A stretch of 64,000 bases of DNA from Symbiotaphrina buchneri (GCA_001599915.1 BCIG01000027.1:248001-312000), one strand, 5' to 3'; shown: positions 11,373 to 24,035, counted from the first letter of the stretch. The notes: a model not told the origin generated them from the letters alone. A program made the numbers and translations.

Positions 11373-14300
11373 TTCTGATTGCTCTAATCCTTTCAAAAGG
11401 ATTGCCTGTTAAAAAGCAACCTATTTGTTTGTAAAGCATCCTTTATATAACTAAAAAGGCCAATAATAGGAAGAAGAAGACCTGTAACCTATAGGAATGT
11501 TTAATCAAACCCTTTTAAAGATTTATCTATCAGTTTAATAGACCTTTTACTGCAAAAAGATAAAACTTCAGGTAATCCAGGTCAAAACAATACTATAGAA
11601 CTGGATCTTATTAGTCTAACAGATGTAATGTCAATAAACTACACCTTTAACAACATTGAAATGTTTGATAAGGAAACTACAGCTGAAAAACATGCTAGAT
11701 TATGACAAATCTTAGAAGAATACTGTTAGCTTAATAAAATTAACTTAATAGAACAAGAACTTACAAAAGAGTTCTTTGTAAATAGTTTACAGGTTAAAAA
11801 CAAAGGACTTGGTTATAAAAGACCTTTATTTATTTTAGTTTTTATTACAAAGTAACAATGATTTTAACCTGTTTTAACTTTGACTTATTTAGTAAAAAAT
11901 CTCTAAGAACTCTATTGGTATAATATAGAATAAAAAGTATAATTTTTAATATATAAGACAATGTTAGATAAATAACATATAAACCTAATAGCTACTTTTT
12001 TATATGATAACATTTTAAATAAATAGAGCTAGATTTAAAATACTTATTAAATAATTACTTAAAATAAATATTACAATTGGTATACTTTGTTAATTAAAGA
12101 TCAGGGAAATTATAAGAACAATATAAGCTTGTTTATTAAGAATGCCTGATAATAACAAGGATAATCTATCTATGAATTCATATAATAGATTAAACTATAT
12201 AAAGAAAATTTATCAAAGGAACAAGACCTAGAATAATATACTTATACAATCTTTAATAGATTTTAACCAGAACTATATTAAAAGGTTATTAAAAACTTAT
12301 ATATAATATATATATAAGAAAAAGTAGTAATAGTTATACAATGTTTAAAAGAGCCATTAACAGATAAAAGAATACCTAGAAATAAATTCAACAAGAACAA
12401 AGCCTATTAAAACAACTATTCTTAGTTTTAATCAAGTTCTATACAAGGGAAATACAGCTTAAATACATATTTTCCCAGTAAAAACAACAAAGATAATAAA
12501 AAGTCAAATGATAAAAAGTTTAAAAGGAAGAAATTATACAACCTTATTAAGTTTTATACTAAGTATAATAAAAAAGAACATAGCCTAAATAAGTATTTTA
12601 ATAATTAAAAGGAATATACTTAGATAAAAGTAAAAAACATAAAGATCAACTTATAACTGTTATAATGAATTTTAGCTATCTTAACCTAAAGAAAATAGAA
12701 AAACAGTATTATATAACACTGTATATCAACATGATAAACAAAAGCATAAAGCCTGTAAAACACAAGGTCTTTTCCTTGACAAATACAAGATTAGAGAAAA
12801 ACTTTATAAACCAATAATAGGTTTTAAAATACAAGTTATATATAAATGATAAACAGGTATAAAACTAAGCTATTAATAGCTATTTAGTTTTTATATACAA
12901 GAGATATAAAATTAAATTTATAGATATTAACTATATAAAAAAACCCAGGTTATAAAACATAGTTTTTAAAATATTAACATTTTAAAATTTAATATAATCC
13001 TTGGGAAGTTATAGTAATTAAAAAAGAATATTCTTCTTTAGCCTTTAACAGATAGTTAAATATTTGGATTAAATGATTAATTTGATAATAAGTTTAATAA
13101 GAACCTAAATACTAAAGATTTCTTTAAAGAAGTTAAACAAAAAGAAAAATAAACCTATATTACATGGTTAACATCAAAGATATATAAAGAAAACAAAGGA
13201 TTAACCTTATTTACAATGATAACAAAGGAACTAATACCTTTAAAAGAGTATAAAAACTATAAAATGTATTCTTAACAAAGAAGGCTGTTATTTTACCAAG
13301 TACTATAGATGTTATACATGTAATTAACATAGAAAAAGGTATAAAGTTACTATATAGACTTATATACTCTTTATTAGAAAAAGAGCTTAAAGTACTATAT
13401 AACTATCTGATTACAAACTTGGAAAAGAAGTAGATTAAACGGTTAAAATCGCCTATAAAAGCTTTTATCCTTTTTACTATAAAGAAAGATAAAAACCTAT
13501 ATCTATATATTGATTACCATATGTTTAATAAGATCATTATTAAAAACAGATACCTTTTACCTTTAATAAGAAAGACTTTAAACTGGTTAGTTAAAACAAA
13601 AATGTTTATTAAACTAGATCTTTATAATATATATCATTGTATTCAAATCAAGCTAGGAAATAAGTAGAAAACTGTGTTTTATATACATTATAACTATTAT
13701 AAGTATATAGTTATATCTTTTAATCTAATCAACATTCTTATAACCTTTTAAGCTTATATTAACAAAGTTTTAAAAAGACTTATTAATATTATCTATGTAA
13801 TCTATTTAGACAATATCCTAATCTTTAGTAAAGATCTAAAAGAATATAAAAAGCATGTAAAATTAATGTTAAACTAGCTATAATCTGTAGAACTTTATAT
13901 AAAGCTTTCTAAGTACAAGTTCTTTATAGATTAGATTAAATTCTTAAGGTTTATCATAGGAACTACAGATGTTATAATAGATCTGCATAAGGTTGTTATC
14001 ATTCAAGAATAAGAATATTCCAAAAGCTATTATAATATCTAAATCTTCTTAGGATTTATTAATTTCTACTAGCGATTTATACATTGTTATTTAGCAATAA
14101 TAGCTTTTATAACTGATCTATTAAAAGGTATATAAAAAGGACAGAAATCTAGCCAGTTCCAATGGCTAAAGGCTGTAAAGAAGGCATTTTACAAGCTATA
14201 AGCATGCTTTTTAAATGTATTAATATTATAGCATTTTAATCTTAACCTAAAGATCAAGATAAAGATAAATGTATTAGGTTTTAGGATAAATACAATACTA

Positions 14301-17300
14301 TTACAATTAATTAACAGGGTATAGCATCTGATTGTATTCTACTTAAAAAAAACAAACTCACATGAAAAAAACTATAAAACCTATAATACTAAGCTATTAA
14401 CAATAATAAAAGCCTTTTATAAATAATGTTATTATCTAAAAGGATTATAGTATCCTATAAAGGTACTATATAACTATAATAACCTAAAGTATTTTATAGA
14501 TATAAAGGTATTAAACAGATATCAAATATAATAAACAGAAAGGTTAACTGTTTTTAATTTTCAAATTATATATAAGAAAAACAAAGTTAATCCAGCTAAT
14601 AAATCATTATAACAACCTGATTACAACAATAAAGAACTAAAAGATAAACTTCTATTCTTAATTATATAATAAAAGCTAAAATAGGAAAGCTTACTATTTG
14701 ATCATTAGCAAAGCATATAAAAAATATCATTAAAGGAATCATTGTTAATAGTAAGCCTTATTATTTTAAACTCAAAAAGAGAACTAATCTAACAAAAGCT
14801 AAATAGATCAATATATCTGTACAAAGTATACAAAGAACAAGATATATACAATATAAACTTTAACAAGAAACAGGCTATAAACCTTGTTTTTATAATAACC
14901 CAATCAGTAATAAGGGAAATCATCAAAGACTAGTTATCCTACAAGGATATCTTAGACTTTTTTACTGTTTATCTTTAAGCTTTATAAGCCAGGGATACCT
15001 GAATAATATAGAAGAAATAAAAAGAGTTCTTTAAAGGTATTATACCAAAGGGCCAATACAAAGGTAAATAGTATAAAGATCTTATAAAGCTTGTACATTA
15101 TAACAACAAGGTTTATATTTTTAATAACCTAGCTATAAGACAAGAGATTTTAAAATTTAACTATGATAACCTATAGATAAAAGATTATTTTAAAGCTAAA
15201 CATACTATAGAAACAATATATCAGTATTATTAATAATTAGGTATAATGCAAAAGGTTATTAAGTATGTAGTAAAATATAATATCTGTCAATATATAAAAG
15301 CTTTAAGATATAAACTATATAAAAAGCTAGTATCTTTATTATAACCTGAAAAACCATGGTAAGATATTATTATAGACTTTATTACAGGGTTTCTATCTGT
15401 ATTATATATAAAGAAAGCATATAATATAATTTTGGTTATAATAGATCAATACTTTAAGATAACTAGATATATTCCTTGCAATAAGGATATAGATGCATTA
15501 AAACTTGTTAAACTCTTATTTACAAAAGTAATCAATAGTTTTAAACCAAGAAAGCTTATTTATCTTTATTTAATAGACTACCTTTTGTAGCTATATAGGT
15601 ACAAGATGTAAACTTAACATAATCTACTATCTATAGATAGATAAATAGATTAAATGGCAAAACCAGATGTTAGAAGTTTACTTAAAATATTATATAAACT
15701 ATAAACAGGATAATTAGATGAAATTACTCTTTAATGCTAAGTTTGTATACAACAATAATATATATGCTACTATAGGAAAAACACCTTTTAAGCTTTGTTA
15801 CTGTTTTATACCTATGTTATACTTAAACTTAAACCTTGAGAATAAGGTTTAAAAAAGAAAAAAAGCCTTAAATACAAGGGAAATAACTAAAAAATTAAAA
15901 CAAACCAGTTCTAGAAGATATAAAAGAAGATCTATGATACTATAGAGAAATTCTATAACAAAAAGCATAAATAAAGGTTTTATGTCTTTAGAGATTTAGT
16001 ATGTTTGATTATATAGTATATAAGCCTGTAAAAACTAAATAAAAAGCTGGTTAAATTCTTTATAAGACCTTTCAAAGTTAAAAAGGCTATAAGTCCTAAT
16101 GTATATAAGCTAAAGCTATTAAAATTGTATTAATAGCTATATACTATCTTCTATATATCCTTGTTTAAACTGTATAAAGTTTAACAAGGAGAAAAACCTT
16201 TAAAGCCAACATTATTAAATAAAGAAAAGGAATAAAAAGTAGAAAAAATGCTGGATAAAGAAGTTAAACATAGTAAACACAGGTTTCTTATTAAATAGGT
16301 AAGATAGATTGTAGTTTATAACTTTTAAAAACCAAAAAAGTTTTTAGAACATGCTAAAGAAAAGATTACAAAGTTCTATAAATGTTATATAGGTATAAAG
16401 CTACAGGACTAAGGATAAGATTATACAGGGAAAAAGGTTATAATCAAAAAACCTTAAAGATAGTTTAAAAGACAAAGAATCTAAGTATAAATAAATATAA
16501 ACCTAAAGATATCTAAATCAAACTATAGAACAGGTAATATACAACTATAAAACAATCTTTATACAGTATTATCCTAAATGTTATATTAGGTTAAAGTAAT
16601 TTTTTTAAAACTAAAAGGTGCATTTAACAGCTTTAACAACTTTATTAAGTTAAATAAGATTATAAAAGATAATTTGTTGTTAATCTTATCTTTTTATACA
16701 ACCTTATCCCAGGACTTTACCTTTATATTATTTTAAAACCATGTTAATATTATATAGAACAGAAGGAAAGTAGATATACTATAAGGTAATAAATATTAAT
16801 TTCCTGGTACAAGACCTGGAGAATTGTAGCTAAAAGAACATTTATAGAATTTAAAACAATAAAAAAGAAGCTATAAGAACTAGATTTCTAAGATATATGT
16901 TAAAAGAAGAATAAAGCTGTTTTTTCAACTGGTACTATAGTATTAACATAGCTTGTCCTTTAAAACAGTATATTAGCTATATTATATATATATATTCTTT
17001 GTTTACCTTGTTGATATTTATATAATAATAATAAAAAAGAGTATACAGGTTAAAGATAACATTGTGTAAAAGGCTAAAACCTATTAGGTTAGCTAGGGTG
17101 ATTATAGGGAAAAAACAAGAGAAACATTTACAATAAGATAATTATGATTGTTTTTAGTATAATAGGTATACTTATGTATTAAGCCTTTTATATAACAATC
17201 CTTAAAATTCTTTAAAGGCTTTTAAATGTTTATTAGATATAATATTGATATTATTCATAGTGTTTCTAGATTACATGTTTCTTAACATAAAATGCTGATT

Positions 17301-17975
17301 TAGGTAGTTTATACAAGTTACATCTAAAGGGATACTGGTTAGTATTAATAAAAAGTACAATAGGTACAGTTATATCAGGTACAGGAGTAGATATAGTTAA
17401 GGTAGTTAAAAAATGCTGGTAAACAGCAAGAAAAAAGCTTATATATTGCAAGAGATATACAAGAAAAAAACAGATAGAAAGCTGTTGTAAAAAGCAAAAA
17501 AGAAATAGTATTTGGCTATAGAAAGGTTATAAGTCTAAAAGGAAATAGGCTGTTTAAATACTATATCTAGGTAATATACATAATCTGTTATTATAAAGCT
17601 ATATATCTATAAAGGATATACTCTGGCTAATTATATCTTACTGTTTAACAATAATAATACCTTATATAAATATCTAATCATATAACCTTATAGTATAAGA
17701 CTCTTTTGTATATATACAGCGTGCTATAAGCATATAAAGTACAAAAACCATATATTATAGTTACTTATACCCTTAATGTAGTATTAAAGAGGTATTTGCC
17801 TAAACTTGATTTAGTTTTGTTTTATTGTTTAGCAAAACTACCTGGCCAGGTCCTAAGTTGCAATATAGACCTTATAGCTATGTGTTCTGTATACAGAAAT
17901 AGCACTATGCAATATATCTTTAAAGATGATATACTATAAGGATCTAAGGATAAATCTCTTAAAAAAGGAAGCAAT

Positions 17976-18178
17976 TATAAGGCTGGTACAATAGATTATG
18001 CCTTAAGTGCTTTAATAGCTCTTATTTAGTTATTTAGCCATGTTCTAATCTTAATCTTTAAAGGTCAGTAATCAGTCTTAACCTTTATCAGTAATTGCTA
18101 TCATTAACATATATACTTTACCTGTATACAAACTGTTACTAGCTATCTTTTTATACAATCTAAACTTACATCTTAACA
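17976..18178 (+). repeat. Gypsy 3' LTR
   Basis: Partner of 11171-11372. The right edge near TAACA is where recognisable copia reverse transcriptase sequence resumes, which fixes the boundary to within a few bases. Confidence 0.82.
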
Positions 18179-18639
18179 AGATTAAAACAGTTATTATAGA
18201 TATAATATAACATATTAACTATATTTTTAAAAAAAGATAAGATTTAAACCTTTATTAACTGATTTTAATATTTTTATTAGTTATAAAATACATATAATAA
18301 TTATTATCTATATTGATAACCATTTAATTATCAGTTTTTCTATATTATATATTTGTTAATTAGAATAAAAACTAAATAAACAGTTTAAAATAACAGATTT
18401 AAAACTTTATTAATACTACCTTAGTATAATAATCATTTATAATAGATAAAATCAAACTATTATCTTTAATCAAGTTGTTTATATATAAAAGATCTTTAAA
18501 GATTTAAATATATAGCATTTTAAGTTAAGTATAATGTTAATAAATCTTAATATATAACTTATATCATCTAATAAGGATTATTAAACAAGTAATCAATTTA
18601 AAGTTATATATTAATCAATAATAAGCTTATTGGTAGGAA

Positions 18640-18870
18640 CTTATGGATTTATGGTGATGGTGTTGATTGAGAAAGCTATCTAGCTAAGGTACAGAGCTTA
18701 TAAGTGAATGCTAACTATAAGCGAGGTCACGAGGTAGCGACTGGCTGACTAGCTAGTAGCAAGCAGTCACTGAGTAGCGCCCATATGCCGTGTCACTTAT
18801 TTATATGTACTATACTAGGTATTTAACTAGATATTATCTTTTTTATCTTAATAGTTAATTAATACTTGTT
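18640..18870. repeat. GC-richer segment of unknown origin inside the copia reverse transcriptase/RNase H region
   Basis: About 230 bp that is visibly richer in G and C than everything around it (for example GCGAGGTCACGAGGTAGCGA). It replaces or interrupts the copia coding region. It contains a TGTTGATTGAG start typical of LTR ends, so a solo LTR or fragment of a further element is possible. No clear target duplication was found. Its low RIP level suggests it arrived later than its host or exists in one copy. Confidence 0.5.
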
Positions 18871-19543
18871 AAGCTCTATATCAGCATATTGGATAGCTGT
18901 ACAATATATCCTATAATACTTTAAAAGAATAATTAACTTTTGCCTTATATTCTAAAAAAAGCTTTAAGGTCTAGTTAGATATACAAACTTTAACTGAAAA
19001 GGTAACCTTGATACCTAATATTTAATAACAGGCTATATGTTTAATGTAAAGAATAAAACAATTAGCTGGTTTTTAAAAAAACAACCTATAGTTACAGTAT
19101 CATCTTATAAGGTAGAATATATAGCATAAATACAGGTTACAAAAGAAGCTATCTAGCTGTAATGTTTATTGATAAAGCTAAATAACAAGAACAGTATATA
19201 GCTTTTAACTATTATACTGTATAATGATAATTAAAAAATGATTGTCCTTATCTAGAACCTTTAGTTCCATGTATATACTAAGTATATTAATATCTAATAT
19301 TACTCTGTACAAGAAAAGGTGTTAAGTAAAAAGATAAACCTATACTATATACCTATAGAGGATCAGGTTGTAGATAGCCTTATTAAACCATTAAGTAAAG
19401 ATAAGTTCTTTAAGTTTCAAAACAGTCTAAGAGTTAAAAAGTACTAGATAACTCCTAGGTATACTCTTTTCAGGTTTTCCTTATGAAGGTTTTCCTTGTT
19501 TTTAACAAGATGCATGATTAACCAACGCTGGATCAAATAAGAG

Positions 19544-19820
19544 TGTTAGAATATAACGATTATAGCATCTTGGAAAGCTTGATGGTGTTAAGGCTCTGTA
19601 AGAAATACGGTTTTATAGGTGGTATGGTTTTGTTATTATGCTGGCTTACCCTGTTTAAGGTAAACAGGCAGGAAGGTATAAAGCCGTACCACCAAAGGGG
19701 AAGCTATACCTGCAAGACAGGGCTATACTACCAAGGTGGCTAGGAATACAGGCATATAGCTAGAACATGTTTCCCACCTCAGATAGTAGTAAATCAAGCT
19801 GTACAGCATACCTTTCAACA
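19544..19820 (+). repeat. Copia 3' LTR
   Basis: Starts TGTTAGAATATAACG and ends CAACA, followed by the target duplication GTTTA. It keeps more C and G than the 5' copy (for example GGCTTACCC and GCCGTACCACC), so the two LTRs have decayed unequally. Confidence 0.85.
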
Positions 19821-20199
19821 GTTTAATGGTACAAGGTAGCTTGTATTGGTGTATATTAGTTTGTATTAGTATGTTTCACTATTTATTAGTGCTTATAAAT
19901 ACAAGGTCAGCTAGACCCAAAGAGAAAGGTTAGTTAGAATATGATTGTATATTGTATAATCTCATATTCTAACTGACCTCTGATAAAGTTTAAAACTCAA
20001 GCTCTTTTAACATCTTCAACATGTTGTTATCATGTAGTTCTTGACCATTGTAAGACTTAAAAGTTAGAAATAGGAAATCTGATTTTAAATTTTCAAAAGG
20101 GTATTATCTAGTAGTAAATTTGTTATATAATAGTGTTTTTATTATTCTAAAAAGGTTGATTATTTACCAAGATAAAATTAAAGTTGTTTACTAGATGCT

Positions 20200-20630
20200 T
20201 GTTAAAATAGTAAATGATAATAAGTGTTACTATCCTGGAAAGCTCTAGAAACCATGGTAAGGTGTAAATATAGAACATGACAAAAAGCCAGAAGCCTATA
20301 AAAATCCATGGAAGCCTATAAAAGTTTCTAGAAGCCTATGGAAATTCCTGGAAGTTTCTAGAACAATCAATATGTTTTGTAATCAGCAGATGACCAAGCA
20401 TTTGTAAACATTACAAAGCATTGGTAATCAACAGATTACAAAGCATTGGTAATCAATAGATTACCAAACATGCTAGAATATTCCAGCTGTAAAAATTGTC
20501 TCCCATTTATGTCTATAAAAGGGACATAAAACCCCTAGGTAGATAGAAAGCAATTCAATCAGGATTCACACCTGTTTCTGCATTTTTACCGTTCCAAGCT
20601 GTATTTCTTTTGCTATTATACCTTTTTACA
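20200..20630 (+). mobile_element. Solo LTR, family L1s, plus orientation
   Basis: A 431-bp LTR starting TGTTAAAATAG and ending CCTTTTTACA. Flanks are ATGCT and GTGCT, a 5-bp target duplication with one transition. Inside are tandem units around TTCTAGAAGCCTATGG and TTTGTAATCAGCAGATT, then a TATAAAAGGG promoter-like box near 20515. Removing it rejoins hAT-like copy A (TTTACTAGATGCT to TAGTAAGCAG). The internal region of this retroelement is not present in the window. Confidence 0.8.
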
Positions 20631-20803
20631 GTGCTTAGTAAGCAGTTTTAGTAATACACAATGAATACTTAGTGGTAGTATTTGTATTTATAACTAGTGG
20701 TATCTGGTACTAGGGGTTTAAACTACTATATACAGTCAAATTTCTTGGCGGACAAGCTTAAAAGGTTAAAATACCATATTATACCATATCAACAACAAGC
20801 TTG

Positions 20804-22734
20804 AATGTAAATATATTGTAGCCTATAGGCTTGTTGTTAGTATGGTATTTACCAGTTGGTGTAGTTTACCAACCTAGTACTAACTACAGGTTGGTGTGCA
20901 CACCTGAATCCTAATATTAGAAAACCAGTTGATTTGGTTTAAGGTTTTTTTCTGGGTTGGTAAATTGGTAAAAACCAAACATAACCAAATTATAACGTGG
21001 GAAAATTGTTTCTCCAGGGTTATTTGATAAAATGATTAAAATCTGACAAGATAAATATAATAGATAAGAGCAAATAAAAGTTAAACCCTTGTTTTATTTT
21101 AATAAATGATTAACCTTTTAAATTCTAATATAACAAAAAATTATTTATATAATTTTTTAAGTATTTTTAAAATCTGATTAAATATTATTTTCTTAACTAT
21201 AATTTTAAATTATTAGATTTAAGTTTATAAAGGTTAAAATATAATATAATAATAACTTATAAATGCTATCATGTGGAATTTGATAACAACTTAATTAAAA
21301 TATAACTATAAATTTTATTCTATAATCATATTTCAAATTTAACTAACATGTCTTTTTAAGTTTTTATATTTAACTTATTTTACAAGTTATATTTATAATA
21401 TTAACAATTAATAAAACATATTAATATAAATTAATATAAGTTAATATCAACTAATATTTATAATAATAATATAGATCAATGTAAATCATTTTGTAGATTA
21501 AATCTAATTAAATATAATGTTATTTTTATAAATAGATAAAACTTACCAAGTTTTAATTCTATATTCTTTCTTTAAAATGATAATTTTAACTAGAAAAACT
21601 TATGATATTATTTGTGTTTAAATGAAAGAAACTAAGAATTAGTAGTTTCTACTAAAAGTTTTTAAGAAATTGAATTAAATTATAAGTTTTAATAATTTAA
21701 TACTAAGAAGTTAAACCCTGAATTAAATAAACCATATTAATAACAAACAAGCTTGTTGTTAGTATGGTATATACTACTAGTTATATTATACCGGTGTTAA
21801 TTATGGTTTGGTACCAATTTTTGGTACCATTAGTACTTAATCATGATAGCATATTTTACCCAGGCTCAGGCTTGCCGTTGGTGTGGTTTGGTTTGGTTTT
21901 TAGCCTCCTCAAACCCAATCACCAAGACCCACGGGTTGGTGTGGTTTTTCAAAAATTTTACCAAAAACCACCGGTTTTTGGTTCGGTTTTTAACCAATAA
22001 CCGAATGACATCATAAGAATTTCCGGCCGGAATTACCGTTTTTGGAAGGGGTATAGAACTAGAGCTCGGTAAGTTCCGTTTGTCTATTTATAATATTACA
22101 CTATACCTAATTGGGTTTAGTTTACAAGGTGGCTTGCATTAGTGTGCATTAGTGTACATTAGTGTACATTAGTGTGTATTAATCTGTTTTACCAATTGTT
22201 AGTGCTTATAAATACAAGGTAAGCTAGGTAAAAAGAGGCAGGTCGGTTAGAATACGATCGTATTTCGTATTTCCCTGAATTCTAACCAAGCTGCTATCCC
22301 AAGTTTTTTTTGTACTTCCAGCTTGCTGCTATCCTATACTTTCTGGCCACTGTAGAACCTAGGGCTAGGGTTACAGGTAGACAATAGTGATATCTCAACT
22401 ATTCCTAATCGGATTTTAAAATTTTAAAAAGGGGATTATTCAGCAATAAATTTGTTATACAACGGTGTTTTTATTATTTTAAAAGGTTGATTATTCATAG
22501 AGATAAAATTAAGGTTTCGTTTAAAATACTTACTAAGCGTTTATCTCATCAGATAGTATCAGAAAAATATTTTTCCTAGTTGTAATCTGGTTTTTATTTG
22601 ATTTTTACCAACCGGAGAAAAAAAATGTTATACCAACCCACACTTAGCACCGGTTTGATAAGGCTTGTCACTGGTATAGTGTTTACCAATCGGTATGGTT
22701 TACCAACAAAGTACATACTGTTAAGAAGACTTGT
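20804..22734 (+). repeat. Degenerate hAT-like copies, mixed subfamilies
   Basis: Starts with GGCTTGTTGTTAGTATGG at 20828, only about 25 bp after copy A ends. The stretch 20980-21740 is featureless AT-rich sequence. At 21747 another CTTGTTGTTAGTATGG head begins; at 21860-22010 there are GGTTTTTGG/CCAAAAACC inverted runs, and 22030-22230 carries the family's GGGTATAGAACTAG and 10-bp ATTAGTGTAC tandem units. A 43-bp hairpin lies at 22245-22287. The tail near 22600-22730 has TTACCAACC motifs. Exact copy limits are uncertain and no coding region is visible. Confidence 0.55.
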
Positions 22735-23212
22735 TGTTGGTATAGTGTAGTATGGTATTTTAACCTTTTAAGCTTGCCTGCCAAGAAACTTGACTATATA
22801 TAGTAGTTCTGACCCCTAGTACCAGATACCACTAGTTATAAATATGAATACTACCACCAGGTATTCATTGTACATTATTTATACTAAGCGTTTAGTAAAC
22901 AACTTTAAGCGAAACCTAATTTTATCTTGGTGAATAATCAACATTTTAATATAAAAACAAGGTTGTATAGCAAATTCTTTGCTGAATAATACCCTTTTTG
23001 AAAATTTAAAATCTGATTAGGAATGGTTGAGATATTATTATTTTCCTGCTATAACCCTAGTTTTAAGTCCTACAGTGGCCAGGAACTATGTGATAACAAC
23101 TGTTGAAGGTGCTGAAAAAGCTTGAGGTCTGAACTTTATCAGAGGTCAGTTAGAATACAAGATTATACAAAATATGATCGTATTCTAACTAACCTACCTC
23201 TTTGGGTTTAGT
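22735..23212 (-). mobile_element. hAT-like element, copy B, right part only
   Basis: Reads, on the minus strand, as the right half of copy A: the hairpin GGTCAGTTAGAATA...TATTCTAACTAACC (23144-23194), the TATCTGGTACTAGGGG box, the AAGCTTAAAAGG box and the terminal CAACAACAAG. Its inner side stops at CTTTGGGTTTAGT, exactly where copy C begins, so copy C seems to have landed in it. No coding region. Confidence 0.6.
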
Positions 23213-24035
23213 CAGGCTTGCTGTTGGTATGGTATAGTATGGTATTTGGACCTTTTAAGCTTGTCCACCAAGAAACTTGAATATGTATGGTAGTTCAGAC
23301 CCCTAGTACCAGATACCACTAGTTATGAATACAATTACTACTGCTAAGTATTCATGTTAAACCTTGACTAAACAAATTTAAGCAAAATCTAATTTTATAT
23401 CAGTGAATAATCAGCCTTTAAAAATAATAAGAACATGGTTGTATAACGAATTCTTTGCTGAGTAATACCCTTTTTGAAAATCCAAAATCCAATTAGGAAT
23501 GGTTGAGATAACATTATTTTCTATATATGATAGCTAAGAAACTATAGGATAGCAACAATCTAAAAGCTCTGAAAGGACTTGGGTCAGTAGTTCGCTGCCA
23601 GCTCGGTTAGAATACAAGATTTTATGAAATACAAACGATTTACAACCAACTTGTCTATTTGGACCTAGCTTACCTTGTATTTATAAGCACTAACAATTAG
23701 TGAAACATACTAATACAAGCTAATACACACTAATACACACTAATACACACTAATACAAGCCACCTTGTAAACTAAACCCAATTAGGTATAGTGTATGTTG
23801 ACAAATCCATAAACGGAACTTACCCAGGTCTAGTTCTATACCCCTTCCAAAAATAGCATTTACAAAAGAAAAAATTTCTTTGATCTGGTGATCTGGTATA
23901 TACCACATTTAGCGCCGGTAGAATATGGTATCATGACTAAGTATCACTGGTACTAAAATTTGATACCAGACCACATTTAGCGTCAGTGTGGTATACTTGT
24001 ATTCGGTGGTATATACCATACCAGCGACAAGCTTG
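23213..24035 (-). mobile_element. hAT-like element, copy C, near full length
   Basis: About 823 bp, starting CAGGCTTGCTGTTGGTATGG and ending with the inverted form CCAGCGACAAGCTTG. This is the least interrupted copy in the window and serves as the reference for the family: terminal inverted repeat, TATCTGGTACTAGGGG box, central hairpin region, TATAAGCAC box, 10-bp ACACACTAAT tandem units (about 23720-23758), GGGGTATAGAACTAG box and the paired TGGTATATACCAC palindromes. Target duplication not clear. No transposase. Confidence 0.65.

Larger units (their letters stand above)
11171..18178 (+). mobile_element. Ty3/gypsy LTR retrotransposon (chromovirus-like), broken, inside the copia element
   Basis: Fossil gypsy element inserted into the reverse transcriptase region of the copia element. 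It is bounded by direct LTRs of about 202 bp (11171-11372 and 17976-18178; TGTAAGGCTGG versus TATAAGGCTGG at their starts). Parts in order: GAG (about 11.6-12.6 kb), protease (about 12.7-12.95 kb), reverse transcriptase (about 13.4-14.05 kb), RNase H (about 14.1-14.65 kb), integrase (about 14.85-16.2 kb) and a chromodomain-like tail (about 16.26-16.39 kb). Reverse transcriptase before integrase marks gypsy. About 1.6 kb of unassigned AT-rich sequence separates the tail from the 3' LTR. It is thoroughly broken, with dozens of breaks of RIP type. The copia reading resumes at once on its far side, so it is younger than the copia host. A target duplication is not clear. Confidence 0.87.
7046..19820 (+). 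mobile_element. Ty1/copia LTR retrotransposon, broken, carrying a nested gypsy element
   Basis: Fossil copia element on the plus strand, bounded by two direct LTRs of about 277 bp and by a perfect 5-bp target duplication GTTTA (7041-7045 and 19821-19825). Recognisable parts in order: a GAG region with a zinc-knuckle-like stretch (about 7.9-9.1 kb), protease and integrase (about 9.2-10.3 kb), the first part of reverse transcriptase (about 10.6-11.17 kb), then after the nested gypsy element the rest of reverse transcriptase (about 18.2-18.64 kb) and RNase H (about 18.87-19.46 kb). The order integrase before reverse transcriptase marks the copia superfamily. It is thoroughly broken, with dozens of breaks, mostly of RIP type, and is certainly inactive. 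It is old; RIP makes a clock date unsafe. Confidence 0.88.
6496..20803 (+). mobile_element. hAT-like non-autonomous element, copy A, split by later insertions
   Basis: The left end reads CAGGCTTGCTGTTGGTATGG and the right end is its decayed inverted form ending CAACAACAAGCTTG. The 8 bases outside are GATGCAAG on the left and AATGTAAA on the right; all three differences are C-to-T or G-to-A, so an 8-bp target duplication aged by RIP is likely, which together with CAG ends points to the hAT superfamily. Removing the insertions (MITE 6762-7033, copia 7046-19820, solo LTR 20200-20630) leaves about 0.8 kb that aligns by eye end to end with the other copies at 22.7-24.0 kb. No transposase is visible, so it would have relied on another element. 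Family assignment is inference. Confidence 0.65.

Noticed and set aside
17266-17451. 61-codon frame inside the AT-rich block
   Set aside because: Lies between gypsy coding parts and its LTR in RIP-decayed DNA; no domain and length expected by chance.
20300-20480. Spaced repeats that might suggest a CRISPR-like array
   Set aside because: Units are degenerate, vary in length, lie in an LTR and the genome is eukaryotic.
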